NCBI GenBank assembly: GCA_017399405.1
Contig: JAFQCT010000016.1
Coordinates: forward strand, 222,548 to 286,547
DNA length: 64,000 nt
Direction: 5' to 3'
Origin: Clostridia bacterium
GTDB taxonomy: Bacteria; Bacillota; Clostridia; Oscillospirales; Acutalibacteraceae
This document shows, piece by piece, positions 7,171 to 15,976 of this stretch. Position numbers and translations under genes: made by a program. The stretch's first letter is position 1. Each line of letters starts with the position of its first letter. A model generated the notes under the pieces. That model saw nothing but the letters and a program-made list of their open reading frames with translations, ran no database searches and had not been told where the DNA came from.

Positions 7171-8565
7171 TTATAATGTTTCAAGAATACTTCTTGCTAC
7201 ACTTATACCGTTTGATGATGCTTGCATAAGTCCGCGTGTAACTGATGCACCGTCACCTATAGCGTGAAGACCTTTAACGCTTGTTTCAAAGTTAGTATCA
7301 ACAACAACTTTGTTTGAATAGAATTTTACTTCAACACCATAAAGAAGTGTTTCATCACTTGCAATACCCGGTGTAACTTTATCAAGTGCTTCAAGCATTT
7401 CTGCAATATCAACCATAATTCTATGTGGGAATACAAGAGATAAATCACCTGGTACAGCATCTTTAAGTGTAGGAATAAGGTTGTTTCTGCAAAGTCTTTC
7501 AGGTGTAGTTCTTCGACCACGCTTAAAATCACCATAAGTCTGAACAAGTATTTTACCATCACAAAGCATATTACTTAACTGTGCAATTTGCTTACCATAT
7601 TCAATAGGTGACTTGAATGGCTTTGTAAAATTCTTTGATACAAGAAGTGCAAAGTTTGTATTGTTTGTTTTGTATTCTGCAGATTTATATGCATGACCGT
7701 TTACAACAGCAAGACCATTGTCATAATATTCAGTTGCTACTTCGCCGGATGGGTTAGAACAGAAAGTTCTTACTTTGTCATCAAAAGTCTGTGAATAATA
7801 GACAAGCTTTGCTTCATAAAGGTTTTCATTCAAGAACTTCATAACTTCGTCACGAACTTCAACACGGACACCGACATCTACTGTGCCAACTTGAGTTTCA
7901 ATATCGTGGTCTTTACAGATATGGCTAAGCCATTCTGCACCTTCGCGACCTACTGCCGCAACGATTTTATCAGAATAGTATGTCTCACCATTAGCAATAA
8001 CACCTTTTACCTGATTATCTTCAATAATAATATCAGAAACCATTGTATTGAAAATGATGTTACAACCATTATCTTCAAGGTGCTTTTGAAGTCTGCCATA
8101 AATTTTATAGCCCTCTTCTGTTCCTAAATGACGAATTGGACATTCAATCAATTTAAGATTTGCATTGATTGCTTTTCTACGGATTTCTTCGATTTCAGCA
8201 CGCTTGTCAACACCATAAACATTAGTGTCTGCACCGAAACTTAAATATACATCATCAGCTTCTTTTAATAATCCCATAGTCTCTTCATAACCAAGGATTT
8301 CGGGAAGATGACCACCAACATCAGGTGAAAGTGAAAGTTTACCGTCAGAAAACGCACCTGCACCAGCAAAGCCTGTTGTAATAGAACAAGGTTTGCAACC
8401 AACACACTTTTTAGTTGTTCTTTTAGGGCACATTCTTTTTTCAATAGAACGACCTTTTTCAATCATAAGAATATTAATGTCAGGCTTTTTAGCCAAAAGT
8501 TCATAAGCACAGAATATACCTGATGGACCTGCACCAATAATAATTACATCAAATTTATTATTCAT
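7171..8565 (-). CDS. FAD-dependent dehydrogenase, COG2509 family
   Basis: A 464-residue flavoprotein. The N-terminal Rossmann motif GAGPSGIFCAYEL (about 11-23) binds FAD. A Cys-rich segment, CPKRTTKKCVGCKPC, precedes a GFAGAGAFSDGKL motif; together these mark the COG2509 group of uncharacterised FAD-dependent dehydrogenases. A C-terminal GDGASVTRGLMQASSNG segment completes the FAD fold. I start at the second ATG (8563-8565) because the AAAGGA site abuts the first ATG with no spacing and lies 9 nt from the second. It begins 14 nt after the NupQ-like gene, so it is probably the last gene of the xpt operon. Substrate unknown. Confidence 0.8.
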   Translation of the reverse strand: MNNKFDVIIIGAGPSGIFCAYELLAKKPDINILMIEKGRSIEKRMCPKRTTKKCVGCKPCSITTGFAGAGAFSDGKLSLSPDVGGHLPEILGYEETMGLLKEADDVYLSFGADTNVYGVDKRAEIEEIRRKAINANLKLIECPIRHLGTEEGYKIYGRLQKHLEDNGCNIIFNTMVSDIIIEDNQVKGVIANGETYYSDKIVAAVGREGAEWLSHICKDHDIETQVGTVDVGVRVEVRDEVMKFLNENLYEAKLVYYSQTFDDKVRTFCSNPSGEVATEYYDNGLAVVNGHAYKSAEYKTNNTNFALLVSKNFTKPFKSPIEYGKQIAQLSNMLCDGKILVQTYGDFKRGRRTTPERLCRNNLIPTLKDAVPGDLSLVFPHRIMVDIAEMLEALDKVTPGIASDETLLYGVEVKFYSNKVVVDTNFETSVKGLHAIGDGASVTRGLMQASSNGISVARSILETL

Positions 8566-8579
8566 AATAATCATTCCTT

Positions 8580-9548
8580 TTATCTGTCTTCTCTGAAGTA
8601 TGACAATCCAAGTGAAGCAGGGGGCTGATTTTCTTTTTTATTCATCATGCTTGTAACAATTAAAACAACAATTGTGATTACATAAGGCAACATTTTCAAG
8701 ATTTCTCGTCCTGAGAATGAAATATTTCCAAAAACAAAAGCCGCAATATATAATGCACCAAAAAGATAAGAACCAATTATTGAAATATTTGGTTTCCATA
8801 ATGTGAAAATAACAAGTGCGATTGCAAGCCAACCAAACGCCTCAATAGTTGACGCGTTTTCCCAACTTCCCTTAACATAGTCCATAATATAGAATACGCC
8901 ACCAAAGCCGGCTATACCGCTACCTATTAAGATTGCAACATATTTATATAATGTAATATTAACACCCATTGCGTCAGCAGTTGCAGTATTTTCACCAATT
9001 GCACGGAGATTAAGACCAACTTTAGTTCGGTTGAAAATAAAGGTAGTAATCAAAGCAATAATTATTGCTAAATACACATAAAATCCGTGACCGAATAATA
9101 CTTTAACAATGCCATCTGACCCATCAGCAAAAGGTAAGCATTTAGCGATAATTTTACCTGCTGTAGAAAAATTAGTTTTATCAACATATGAGTGCATTAA
9201 GAATTGAGTTAAGCCATTACCGAAGATTGTAATCGCAAGACCTGTGATATTCTGATTACAACGGAATGTAATTGTCATTACTGCATAAATAGCACCAGTT
9301 AGAGATGCAAAAAGGAATGCACCGAAAACGGAGGATAAAATAAGAATAATCCATGATGCGTTTTCAATTACTTCCAGACTATTCATATAAAAACTTACAA
9401 AAAGACATCCACCAACAGTACCTGTACACATAATTCCGGGAATACCAAGGTTTAAGTGACCTGCCTTTTCAGTAATTGTTTCACCGATGCAACCGAAAAG
9501 AAGAACTGTGCCGATTGCAATAGCACTCATTAAGAATGTAACTGTCAT
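8580..9548 (-). CDS. ABC transporter permease, NupQ-like (nucleoside uptake)
   Basis: A 322-residue membrane protein of the BPD_transp_2 family (RbsC/NupQ type), with roughly eight to ten hydrophobic helices. The conserved LRAIGENTATADAMGVNI segment, which contacts the ATPase, is visible near residue 188. It overlaps the upstream permease gene by 4 nt (ATGA). Together with the NupP-like permease, the two-cassette ATPase and the BMP lipoprotein it forms a complete importer. Such systems carry purine or other nucleosides, which agrees with the xpt gene at the operon head. Confidence 0.85.
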   Translation of the reverse strand: MTVTFLMSAIAIGTVLLFGCIGETITEKAGHLNLGIPGIMCTGTVGGCLFVSFYMNSLEVIENASWIILILSSVFGAFLFASLTGAIYAVMTITFRCNQNITGLAITIFGNGLTQFLMHSYVDKTNFSTAGKIIAKCLPFADGSDGIVKVLFGHGFYVYLAIIIALITTFIFNRTKVGLNLRAIGENTATADAMGVNITLYKYVAILIGSGIAGFGGVFYIMDYVKGSWENASTIEAFGWLAIALVIFTLWKPNISIIGSYLFGALYIAAFVFGNISFSGREILKMLPYVITIVVLIVTSMMNKKENQPPASLGLSYFREDR

Positions 9549-10645
9549 TTCTTAATTTCCTCCTTTTCTTTTTTTCTGAATACAAGCTTATAGTTTATAA
9601 AGAATGAGCAAATAATTACAGCAAAATACACAATACCTACAACTATGTTTGATATTGAATCGTTTGTGAACATAAATGTCTTTCTAACTTCTACCATACC
9701 TTTAGAAATAAAGGTGATAAAAAAGCTTGTAAGAATAATCATCAACGGGTTAAAGGTTGCAAGCCAAGTAGCCATTATACCAGTAAAGCCCATATTGTTA
9801 GCAGATGCTGTACTGATTGTATGGTTAATTGAACCTGCAAGAACAAAACCTACAAGACCTGCAATTGCACCTGATAAAATCATTGTTCTGATAATTACCT
9901 TATCAACTCTAATTCCTACATATTTTGCTGTATTGATGCTTTCACCAACTACAGATATTTCATAACCATGTTTTGATGAACGAAGATAAACATGCATTAA
10001 AACTGTAATTACTACAAACAAAATAATAGGTAATAAATATTTATTTCCAATGTCAGGAATATTACCGTAAGCAATTGGAGCTAAAACACCTGAGCCTGAC
10101 TTAACCCAAATTGTAATGCATAAAGAAACAAGACTTTGTGCAATGTAGTTCATCATAAGTGTAAACAGGGATTCGTTGGTGTTAAACTTTGCTTTGAATA
10201 TAGCGGGAATTGCTGCCCATATTGCACCTGCGGTTACACTAGCAATGAGCATCAGCGGAATAATAACAAAATCATCCACTTTACCGCCAAGATAAAACAT
10301 GCAAGCAATTGCAGCAAGGCAACCAACGAGAATCTGACCATTACCGCCTAAGTTCCAGAATTTCATTTTGAAAGCAGGAAGTAATGCCATTGATGTGCCG
10401 AGAAGGAGAGAAGTATCCTGAAGTAAAAGCCAGAATTTGCGTTCACTACCAAATGCACCTGTAAATAATGATTGGAAGAAATCAACTAAATTTTTATCGG
10501 AAAACATCATAGAAATAAATCCGCTTAAAAGAAGTCCTCCAACAATGGCGATGGAATAAATAAGAATTATTTTTTGAATTTTAATATTGTCTCGTTTAAC
10601 AATTCGAACGAAAGGCTCTTTTAAGTTGTTCTTGTTCTTTTTCAT
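9545..10645 (-). CDS. ABC transporter permease, NupP-like (nucleoside uptake)
   Basis: A 366-residue membrane protein, the larger of the two permeases. After a basic cytoplasmic N-terminus it has about ten hydrophobic segments and a VGESINTAKYVGIRVDK coupling segment matching that of the partner permease. It overlaps the ATPase gene upstream and the second permease downstream by 4 nt each (ATGA), so translation is coupled. The start follows GGGGTGACGGA. Confidence 0.85.
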   Translation of the reverse strand: MKKNKNNLKEPFVRIVKRDNIKIQKIILIYSIAIVGGLLLSGFISMMFSDKNLVDFFQSLFTGAFGSERKFWLLLQDTSLLLGTSMALLPAFKMKFWNLGGNGQILVGCLAAIACMFYLGGKVDDFVIIPLMLIASVTAGAIWAAIPAIFKAKFNTNESLFTLMMNYIAQSLVSLCITIWVKSGSGVLAPIAYGNIPDIGNKYLLPIILFVVITVLMHVYLRSSKHGYEISVVGESINTAKYVGIRVDKVIIRTMILSGAIAGLVGFVLAGSINHTISTASANNMGFTGIMATWLATFNPLMIILTSFFITFISKGMVEVRKTFMFTNDSISNIVVGIVYFAVIICSFFINYKLVFRKKEKEEIKK

Positions 10646-12342
10646 TCCGTCACCCCATTTTCTTTCGATTGCACCATCAAAAGACCAATTTCATCCTTTG
10701 TGGTTGTTCTGGCATCAACAATACCTGAAACCTTGCCGCCACTTAAAACTAATATTCTGTCACTAAGTGCCATTAACACATCCAAATCTTCACCAACAAA
10801 GATAACTGAAACACCTTTTTGCTTTTGTTCATTAAGAAGATTATAAATAGTGTATGACGAGTTAATATCAAGTCCACGAACAGGGTAGGCGGTCATTAAA
10901 ATTGCGGGAGCAGCAGCAATTTCACGACCAACAAGCACTTTTTGAACATTACCGCCAGACAACTTTCTTACGGCAGTGTGTGAATCAGGTGTATTTACCT
11001 TTAATTCTTCAATAATTCTGTCAGCAAGGTCTTGTGGGCGTTTTCTGTCAAGAAAAACTGACTTACCCTTACGATAACTACGAAGCATCATATTGTCAAC
11101 AATATCCATGTTGCCAACAAGTCCCATTCCAAGTCTGTCTTCGGGGACAAAAGAAAGACGAATACCAAGTTCACGAATTTCTCTTGGTGTTTTGTCTTTT
11201 AAGTCTATTACTTCATCTTCTTTGAAAATGATTTTTTCGCTGTTTACAAGTTCCTTTATTTCCTTTTTAGTTAACTTTGTGAAGTCAATATCATTGCCTT
11301 TTTCATCAATAAAAGCGTTTTCGTTGGCAAGTTCCATAACGCGTTTATATGTTTTGTGGAAGAATGAAACAGGCTTATTCTTTTTAGGATGATAATAAAT
11401 CAATTTACCGTTTTCATAGTTGTTAAGTCCAGCGATTGCTTCAAGCAATTCTTTTTGACCACTGCCTGCAATACCAGCAATACCAAGAATTTCGCCGCCA
11501 AAAGCTTCAAAAGAAACATTGTCAACTACATTGTAGCCATCAGGATTTTTTACTGTTAAGTTTGAAACAGAAAGTCTTAATTTACTGTTTTTAGGCTCTG
11601 TACGGTTTATGTTAAGGTCAATTTTTTCACCGACCATCATTTCTGTTAGTTCTTTTTCTGAAGTCTCAGAAGTATTCACCGTAGCAATGTGGTCACCCTT
11701 ACGCAAAACTGTTACTCTATCAGAGATTTCCATAACTTCATTTAATTTATGTGTAATGATAATGATTGATTTACCGTCATCTCTCATTGCACTTAAAACT
11801 TTGAACAAACTTCTAATTTCCTGTGGAGTTAAAACAGCTGTAGGCTCATCTAATATAAGAATATCAGCACCTCTGTATAAAACCTTTAAGATTTCAACAG
11901 TTTGCTTTTCAGAAACAGACATTTCGTAGATTTTTTTGTCAAGATTTATATTGAATCCGTATTTTTTTGCCATTTCTTTAATACGGTTATTTACTTCTTT
12001 AAGATTAAATTTTTCACCTTCAACACCCAATGCAACATTTTGTGCTGCACTAAAAATATCAATTAACTTAAAGTGCTGGTGAATCATACCAATTTTATGT
12101 TCAAAAGCATCACGAGGAGAGCGAATAATAACTTCTTCGCCATTTATAAGTATCTTACCAGAGTCAGGATAGTAAATTCCTGCAACCATATTCATAAGGG
12201 TTGTTTTACCACAACCATTTTCACCGAGAATAGAAAGAATTTCACCTTTATACACATCTAAACTAACATTATTGTTTGCAATAACCTTAGTTCCAAACTT
12301 TTTAGTAATATTTTTTAATTGTAAAATAACAGTTTTGTTCAT
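10642..12342 (-). CDS. ABC transporter ATPase with two cassettes, NupO-like, with internal insertion
   Basis: A 566-residue ATPase with two cassettes. Cassette 1 has Walker A GENGCGKT, signature MSVSEKQ and DEPTAVLTP. Cassette 2 has the relaxed motifs normal for this family: GIAGSGQKE, LSGGNVQKV and YPVRGLD. The usual length is near 510; the excess is a Lys/Glu/Phe-rich insertion of about 60 residues in cassette 2, between GIAGSGQKELLEAIAGL and the FVPEDRLGMG segment. The protein should energise nucleoside import. A hairpin between this gene and the lipoprotein gene upstream probably lowers its expression relative to the lipoprotein. Confidence 0.88.
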   Translation of the reverse strand: MNKTVILQLKNITKKFGTKVIANNNVSLDVYKGEILSILGENGCGKTTLMNMVAGIYYPDSGKILINGEEVIIRSPRDAFEHKIGMIHQHFKLIDIFSAAQNVALGVEGEKFNLKEVNNRIKEMAKKYGFNINLDKKIYEMSVSEKQTVEILKVLYRGADILILDEPTAVLTPQEIRSLFKVLSAMRDDGKSIIIITHKLNEVMEISDRVTVLRKGDHIATVNTSETSEKELTEMMVGEKIDLNINRTEPKNSKLRLSVSNLTVKNPDGYNVVDNVSFEAFGGEILGIAGIAGSGQKELLEAIAGLNNYENGKLIYYHPKKNKPVSFFHKTYKRVMELANENAFIDEKGNDIDFTKLTKKEIKELVNSEKIIFKEDEVIDLKDKTPREIRELGIRLSFVPEDRLGMGLVGNMDIVDNMMLRSYRKGKSVFLDRKRPQDLADRIIEELKVNTPDSHTAVRKLSGGNVQKVLVGREIAAAPAILMTAYPVRGLDINSSYTIYNLLNEQKQKGVSVIFVGEDLDVLMALSDRILVLSGGKVSGIVDARTTTKDEIGLLMVQSKENGVTE

Positions 12343-12390
12343 AACAAACTCCTTAAATAATAAAGGATTTATATTTTGCTAATCATTCAA

Positions 12391-12420
12391 GAAAGGCGAA
12401 GTTGTTGTGCTTCGCCTTTC
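12391..12420 (-). terminator. Intercistronic hairpin between BMP lipoprotein and ATPase genes
   Basis: A perfect 11-bp stem, GAAAGGCGAAG (12391-12401) and CTTCGCCTTTC (12410-12420), has an 8-nt loop. On the minus strand only short T-tracts follow, so partial termination or 3'-end protection of the abundant lipoprotein message is more likely than full stop. Confidence 0.6.
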
Positions 12421-12458
12421 CCGTTAATTAAGTAAGAATAACATTAAAAACTAAATAA

Positions 12459-13775
12459 TTATTCAGTAATAGCTGTAATACCGTCAATGATGAGGTTGAA
12501 GTAAGGTGCTGAACGCTTGCCACTTTCGTTTACAAATGTAATATCGCCAGACTTTTCAACAACTTCTGTTTCAGGAATGTAATCACCTGCATCATCTACA
12601 TCTGCAACAAAGCCTGTGAGATGTCCAGAAATCTTTTCAGTTGTTTCTGTACCCTTCTTACCATCGATTATTGCACTTGCATTAATTACATTACCAAAAG
12701 AATCTTTAACAGCTGGGTCAACAGTTACTGTGAATGTTGAGCAGTCAAATACCTTAATTGAACCATCTTTAAGACCTGCCATAACAGTATCAAGTTTTTC
12801 CTGTGTACCTTTTGCTGCAGCAGTACCAAGAGCTGTGATTTCTACTGAACCTGTTTCAATTGAACCTGTCCAGTCAGTATCAATTGCCTTGTCGTTCTGA
12901 ACACAATCAATAATGTATTCAAAATATGGAGTCCAGTTAATTCTTGAAGCAATGATAAATGTGTTTGGACATTTTTCTACTGTTGAGCCATTGTAAGAAA
13001 CATTAGGAACATTTCTTTCTTCACAAGCTGTAGGAGCACCCCATGAGTCAGCATGCTGAGAAATCAATTTACAACCATTGTCGATAAGAGCAAGAGCTGT
13101 TGTTTTTTCAGCTGTTTCATCATACCAAGAGTTTGTATAACGAACTTCCATTGTAGCATTTTCTACTACTGATTTAGCACCAAGATAGAATGATGTGTAA
13201 CCTGAAATAACTTCAGCGTATGGCCAAGCACCAACATAACCGATTTTTGCGTTTTCGTCAGAAACTTTGCCATTTTCGTCACCGTAAAGTTCAACAAGTT
13301 TCATACCTGCTGCAACACCTGCAAGGTATCTGCCTTCATAAATTGAAGCGAATGCATTGTGGTAGTTAGCAAGTTTTTCTGTGTGAGCTTTTGTACCTGT
13401 TGCGTGGCAGAATTCAACTTCAGGGAATTCCTTAGCTGCCTGAATCATATAAGGTTCATGACCGAATGAGTCAGCAAAGATAAGGTCATAAGTTTCTGCC
13501 AAGTCAGCTGCCTGGTCATAACAAGCTGTTCCTTCAGGAATGTCTGTAACAATTGTGTAATCGTCAGCTGTGAGGCCTTTGTTTGCACAAGCTTGTTTGA
13601 AAGCATCGATGAAGTTCTTGTCATAAGTTGATGAATCGCCGTGTAAGCAGATAAGAGCAGCCTTTACTGCCTTTACATCAGGTTCATCTGTTTTGTTATC
13701 GCCGCAAGCTGCAAAGCATGTAACGATAAGTGCAATAGCCATTACTACTGCAAGTACTTTTTTGAGATTTTTCAT
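12459..13775 (-). CDS. BMP-family nucleoside-binding lipoprotein
   Basis: A 438-residue secreted lipoprotein with a signal peptide and lipobox FAAC (Cys24). The mature part has the BMP/PnrA/NupN fold: ALICLHGDSSTYDKNF, DLIFADSFGHEP, an ASIYEGRYLAGVAAG core and DTDWTGSIETG. BMP proteins capture nucleosides at the cell surface for the NupOPQ-type ABC importer; the next three genes supply that importer. The gene lies 54 nt downstream of xpt. Length is somewhat above the usual 340-380 because of an expanded C-terminal third. Confidence 0.88.
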   Translation of the reverse strand: MKNLKKVLAVVMAIALIVTCFAACGDNKTDEPDVKAVKAALICLHGDSSTYDKNFIDAFKQACANKGLTADDYTIVTDIPEGTACYDQAADLAETYDLIFADSFGHEPYMIQAAKEFPEVEFCHATGTKAHTEKLANYHNAFASIYEGRYLAGVAAGMKLVELYGDENGKVSDENAKIGYVGAWPYAEVISGYTSFYLGAKSVVENATMEVRYTNSWYDETAEKTTALALIDNGCKLISQHADSWGAPTACEERNVPNVSYNGSTVEKCPNTFIIASRINWTPYFEYIIDCVQNDKAIDTDWTGSIETGSVEITALGTAAAKGTQEKLDTVMAGLKDGSIKVFDCSTFTVTVDPAVKDSFGNVINASAIIDGKKGTETTEKISGHLTGFVADVDDAGDYIPETEVVEKSGDITFVNESGKRSAPYFNLIIDGITAITE

Positions 13776-13829
13776 AATACTTTTCTCTCCTTTACTTTTT
13801 TGTAATATTTTTACAGCGTAGTGCTGTTA

Positions 13830-14411
13830 TTACCGTGTACCGAAAACAATTTCACCGGTTTCGTCATTCATAGAATCAATAATAGCCATTGACTCAACGC
13901 GAACACCTTGTGCCCTTAGTTTATCTCCGCCACCTTGAAAGCCTTTTTCAATTGCAATACCACAACCGGCAAGTTTTGCCCCAGATTGATTAACAATATC
14001 AATAAGACCAACAAGAGCATTACCTTTGGCAAGGAAGTCATCAACAATCAAAACAGTATCATTTTCATTAAGAAAATCCTTTGAAACAATAATGTCGTAT
14101 ACGCACTGATGTGTGAAAGATTCAACTTTGCTTGTATAAACATCACCTTTAATATTTAGTGTTTTTGATTTCTTTGCAAAAAGAAGAGGGCAATCAAAAA
14201 ACTGCGCCACCATACAACCTACACCAATGCCAGAAGCTTCAATTGTAAGTATTTTTGTAATGCCACAGTCTTTATACAAATTTTTAAGTTCTTTTCCCAT
14301 TTCTGAAAGAAGTTTTACATCAAGTTGATGGTTAAGAAAACTATCAACTTTAAGAACATTACCGGCAAATACTTTACCATCTTTCAAAATTCTTTCTTCT
14401 AAAATCCTCAT
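13830..14411 (-). CDS. xpt: Xanthine phosphoribosyltransferase
   Basis: A 193-residue type I phosphoribosyltransferase that converts xanthine and PRPP to XMP in purine salvage. The PRPP-binding loop VLIVDDFLAKGNA (about 126-138), the EASGIGVG segment and the basic start MRILEERIL agree with Bacillus Xpt. I start at the ATG 14409-14411, spaced 8 nt from AGAGGG; upstream in-frame starts lack a site. It heads the purine-uptake operon. No purine riboswitch core was found in the short leader. Confidence 0.9.
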   Translation of the reverse strand: MRILEERILKDGKVFAGNVLKVDSFLNHQLDVKLLSEMGKELKNLYKDCGITKILTIEASGIGVGCMVAQFFDCPLLFAKKSKTLNIKGDVYTSKVESFTHQCVYDIIVSKDFLNENDTVLIVDDFLAKGNALVGLIDIVNQSGAKLAGCGIAIEKGFQGGGDKLRAQGVRVESMAIIDSMNDETGEIVFGTR

Positions 14412-14442
14412 AAATTTGCCCTCTATCATCAAGATACAACTA

Positions 14443-14471
14443 ATTATACTTCAAATCAATCAAAAAAACAA
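14443..14471 (-). promoter_or_regulatory. Probable promoter of the xpt/purine-uptake operon
   Basis: On the minus strand TTGTTT (14466-14471) and TATAAT (14443-14448) are 17 bp apart, about 30 nt before the xpt start codon. That leaves no room for an aptamer. Confidence 0.5.
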
Positions 14472-14532
14472 TATTTTTTGATGTTTTATTCGTGGAATTT
14501 TTTAATAAATATTTGGTAAAAATAGATAAAAA

Positions 14533-14550
14533 GAAAATCATTTGATTTTC
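14533..14550. promoter_or_regulatory. Operator-like inverted repeat before the maltodextrin operon
   Basis: GAAAATCA (14533-14540) and TGATTTTC (14543-14550) form a perfect 8-bp inverted repeat with a TT centre, just upstream of the CAGGAGG ribosome site of the solute-binding protein gene. It could bind a LacI/MalR-type regulator; this is inference from position and symmetry. Confidence 0.4.
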
Positions 14551-14566
14551 AACCAGGAGGTATAAA

Positions 14567-15919
14567 ATGAAAAAGATTTTATCAATTTTAATGGCCATTA
14601 TGATTATAGCAACTGTTTTTACCGGTTGTAACAGAAATGAAAATCAAGGTGCAACACAACAGAACAGTGATGGTAAAACCACAGTTAGATTTCTTAACTT
14701 CAAACCAGAAATTGCAACAGTTTATGACGAAATCGCCAAAGCATATAATCAAGAAACAGGCAATACTTTGATTGTTGAAACAGCAGCAAGTGGCAACTAT
14801 GAACAAACTCTTGCAGCAAAGATGGGAACTAATGAAGCACCGACAATTTTTCAGATTAACGGTCCAAAAGGATATGCTAATTGGCAGGATTACTGTGCTG
14901 ATTTATCAAACACAGAACTTTACAAACATTTAACTGAAAAATCACTTGCAGTAACTGTTGATGGTAAAGTTTATGGTATTCCTTATGTTGTTGAGGGTTA
15001 CGGAATTATATACAATAAGGAAATCACAGATAAATATTTTGCACTAAAAGAAAAATCTACAGAGTTCAAATCAATGGATGAAATCAAAAATTTTGATTCA
15101 CTGAAAAAATTAGTTGAAGATATGCAGAAAAATTCAGAAAAACTTGGTATTAAGGGTGTATTCGCATCAACTTCACTTAAAACCGGTGAGGATTGGCGTT
15201 GGCATACACATCTCGCTAATATCCCTGTGTATTATGAGTTTGATGAAAACGATGTAGATTTATCGAGTGACGCAACAAAAACAATAAATTTCAAATATTC
15301 TGAAAATTTCAAGAATATTTTTGATTTATATATAAATAATTCTACTACAGACAAAAAAGTTCTCGGTTCAAAAATAGTTGATGAATCAATGGCTGAATTT
15401 GCATTAGGGCAGTGTGCTATGGTGCAAAACGGTAACTGGGCTTGGTCACAAATTAACGGTATTGATAAAAATACTGTTAAAGCAGAAAATATTAAATATC
15501 TTCCAATATATATGGGCGTTGATGGTGAAGAAAAGCAAGGATTATGTATTGGTACTGAAAATTTCTTTGCAATCAATTCAAAGGCATCAGAACAAGAGCA
15601 AAAAGTTGCTGCTGACTTCATATATTGGCTATTTTCAAGTGAAACAGGCAAAAAGTTTGTTAATGAAAGATTAGAGTTTATTGCTCCATTTGATACTTTT
15701 AGTGACGAAGAAAGACCAAAAGACCCATTGGCACAAGAAGTTATTAAATGGATGAATAATGCAGATGTCACAACGATTCCATGGAACTTTACAGTATTTC
15801 CAAGTCAGACATTCAAAGAAGATTTTGGTGCATCTTTGTTGCAGTATGCACAAGGCACTAAAAATTGGGAACAAGTAAAAGCAGATTTTACTAAATCTTG
15901 GAAAAATGAAAGCCAGTAA
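14567..15919 (+). CDS. Sugar ABC transporter substrate-binding lipoprotein (maltodextrin type)
   Basis: A 450-residue secreted lipoprotein with signal peptide and lipobox ending at Cys21 (FTGC). The fold is SBP family 1 (MalE/UgpB-like): TVRFLNFKPE, IFQINGPKGYANWQDYCADL, a mid-protein KVYGIPYVVEGYGIIYNKE hinge and a C-terminal VKADFTKSW. It captures oligosaccharides for the two permeases and the ATPase that follow. The nearby malQ and phosphorylase genes point to maltodextrins. The ATG follows CAGGAGG. A strong hairpin after the gene probably keeps this protein more abundant than the permeases. Confidence 0.88.
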   Translation: MKKILSILMAIMIIATVFTGCNRNENQGATQQNSDGKTTVRFLNFKPEIATVYDEIAKAYNQETGNTLIVETAASGNYEQTLAAKMGTNEAPTIFQINGPKGYANWQDYCADLSNTELYKHLTEKSLAVTVDGKVYGIPYVVEGYGIIYNKEITDKYFALKEKSTEFKSMDEIKNFDSLKKLVEDMQKNSEKLGIKGVFASTSLKTGEDWRWHTHLANIPVYYEFDENDVDLSSDATKTINFKYSENFKNIFDLYINNSTTDKKVLGSKIVDESMAEFALGQCAMVQNGNWAWSQINGIDKNTVKAENIKYLPIYMGVDGEEKQGLCIGTENFFAINSKASEQEQKVAADFIYWLFSSETGKKFVNERLEFIAPFDTFSDEERPKDPLAQEVIKWMNNADVTTIPWNFTVFPSQTFKEDFGASLLQYAQGTKNWEQVKADFTKSWKNESQ

Positions 15920-15930
15920 ATTATAAAAAG

Positions 15931-15954
15931 TCGCCCCGCTAATTTGTGGGGCGA
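15931..15954 (+). terminator. Intercistronic hairpin after the solute-binding protein gene
   Basis: TCGCCCC (15931-15937) pairs with GGGGCGA (15948-15954). No T-run follows, so it most likely protects the upstream mRNA end rather than terminating transcription. Confidence 0.55.
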
Positions 15955-15976
15955 TTATGTCGCAAGGACGGATTTT

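Noticed and set aside
14412-14560. Possible purine riboswitch before xpt
   Set aside because: The promoter lies about 30 nt from the start codon, and none of the conserved purine-aptamer loop sequences is present.
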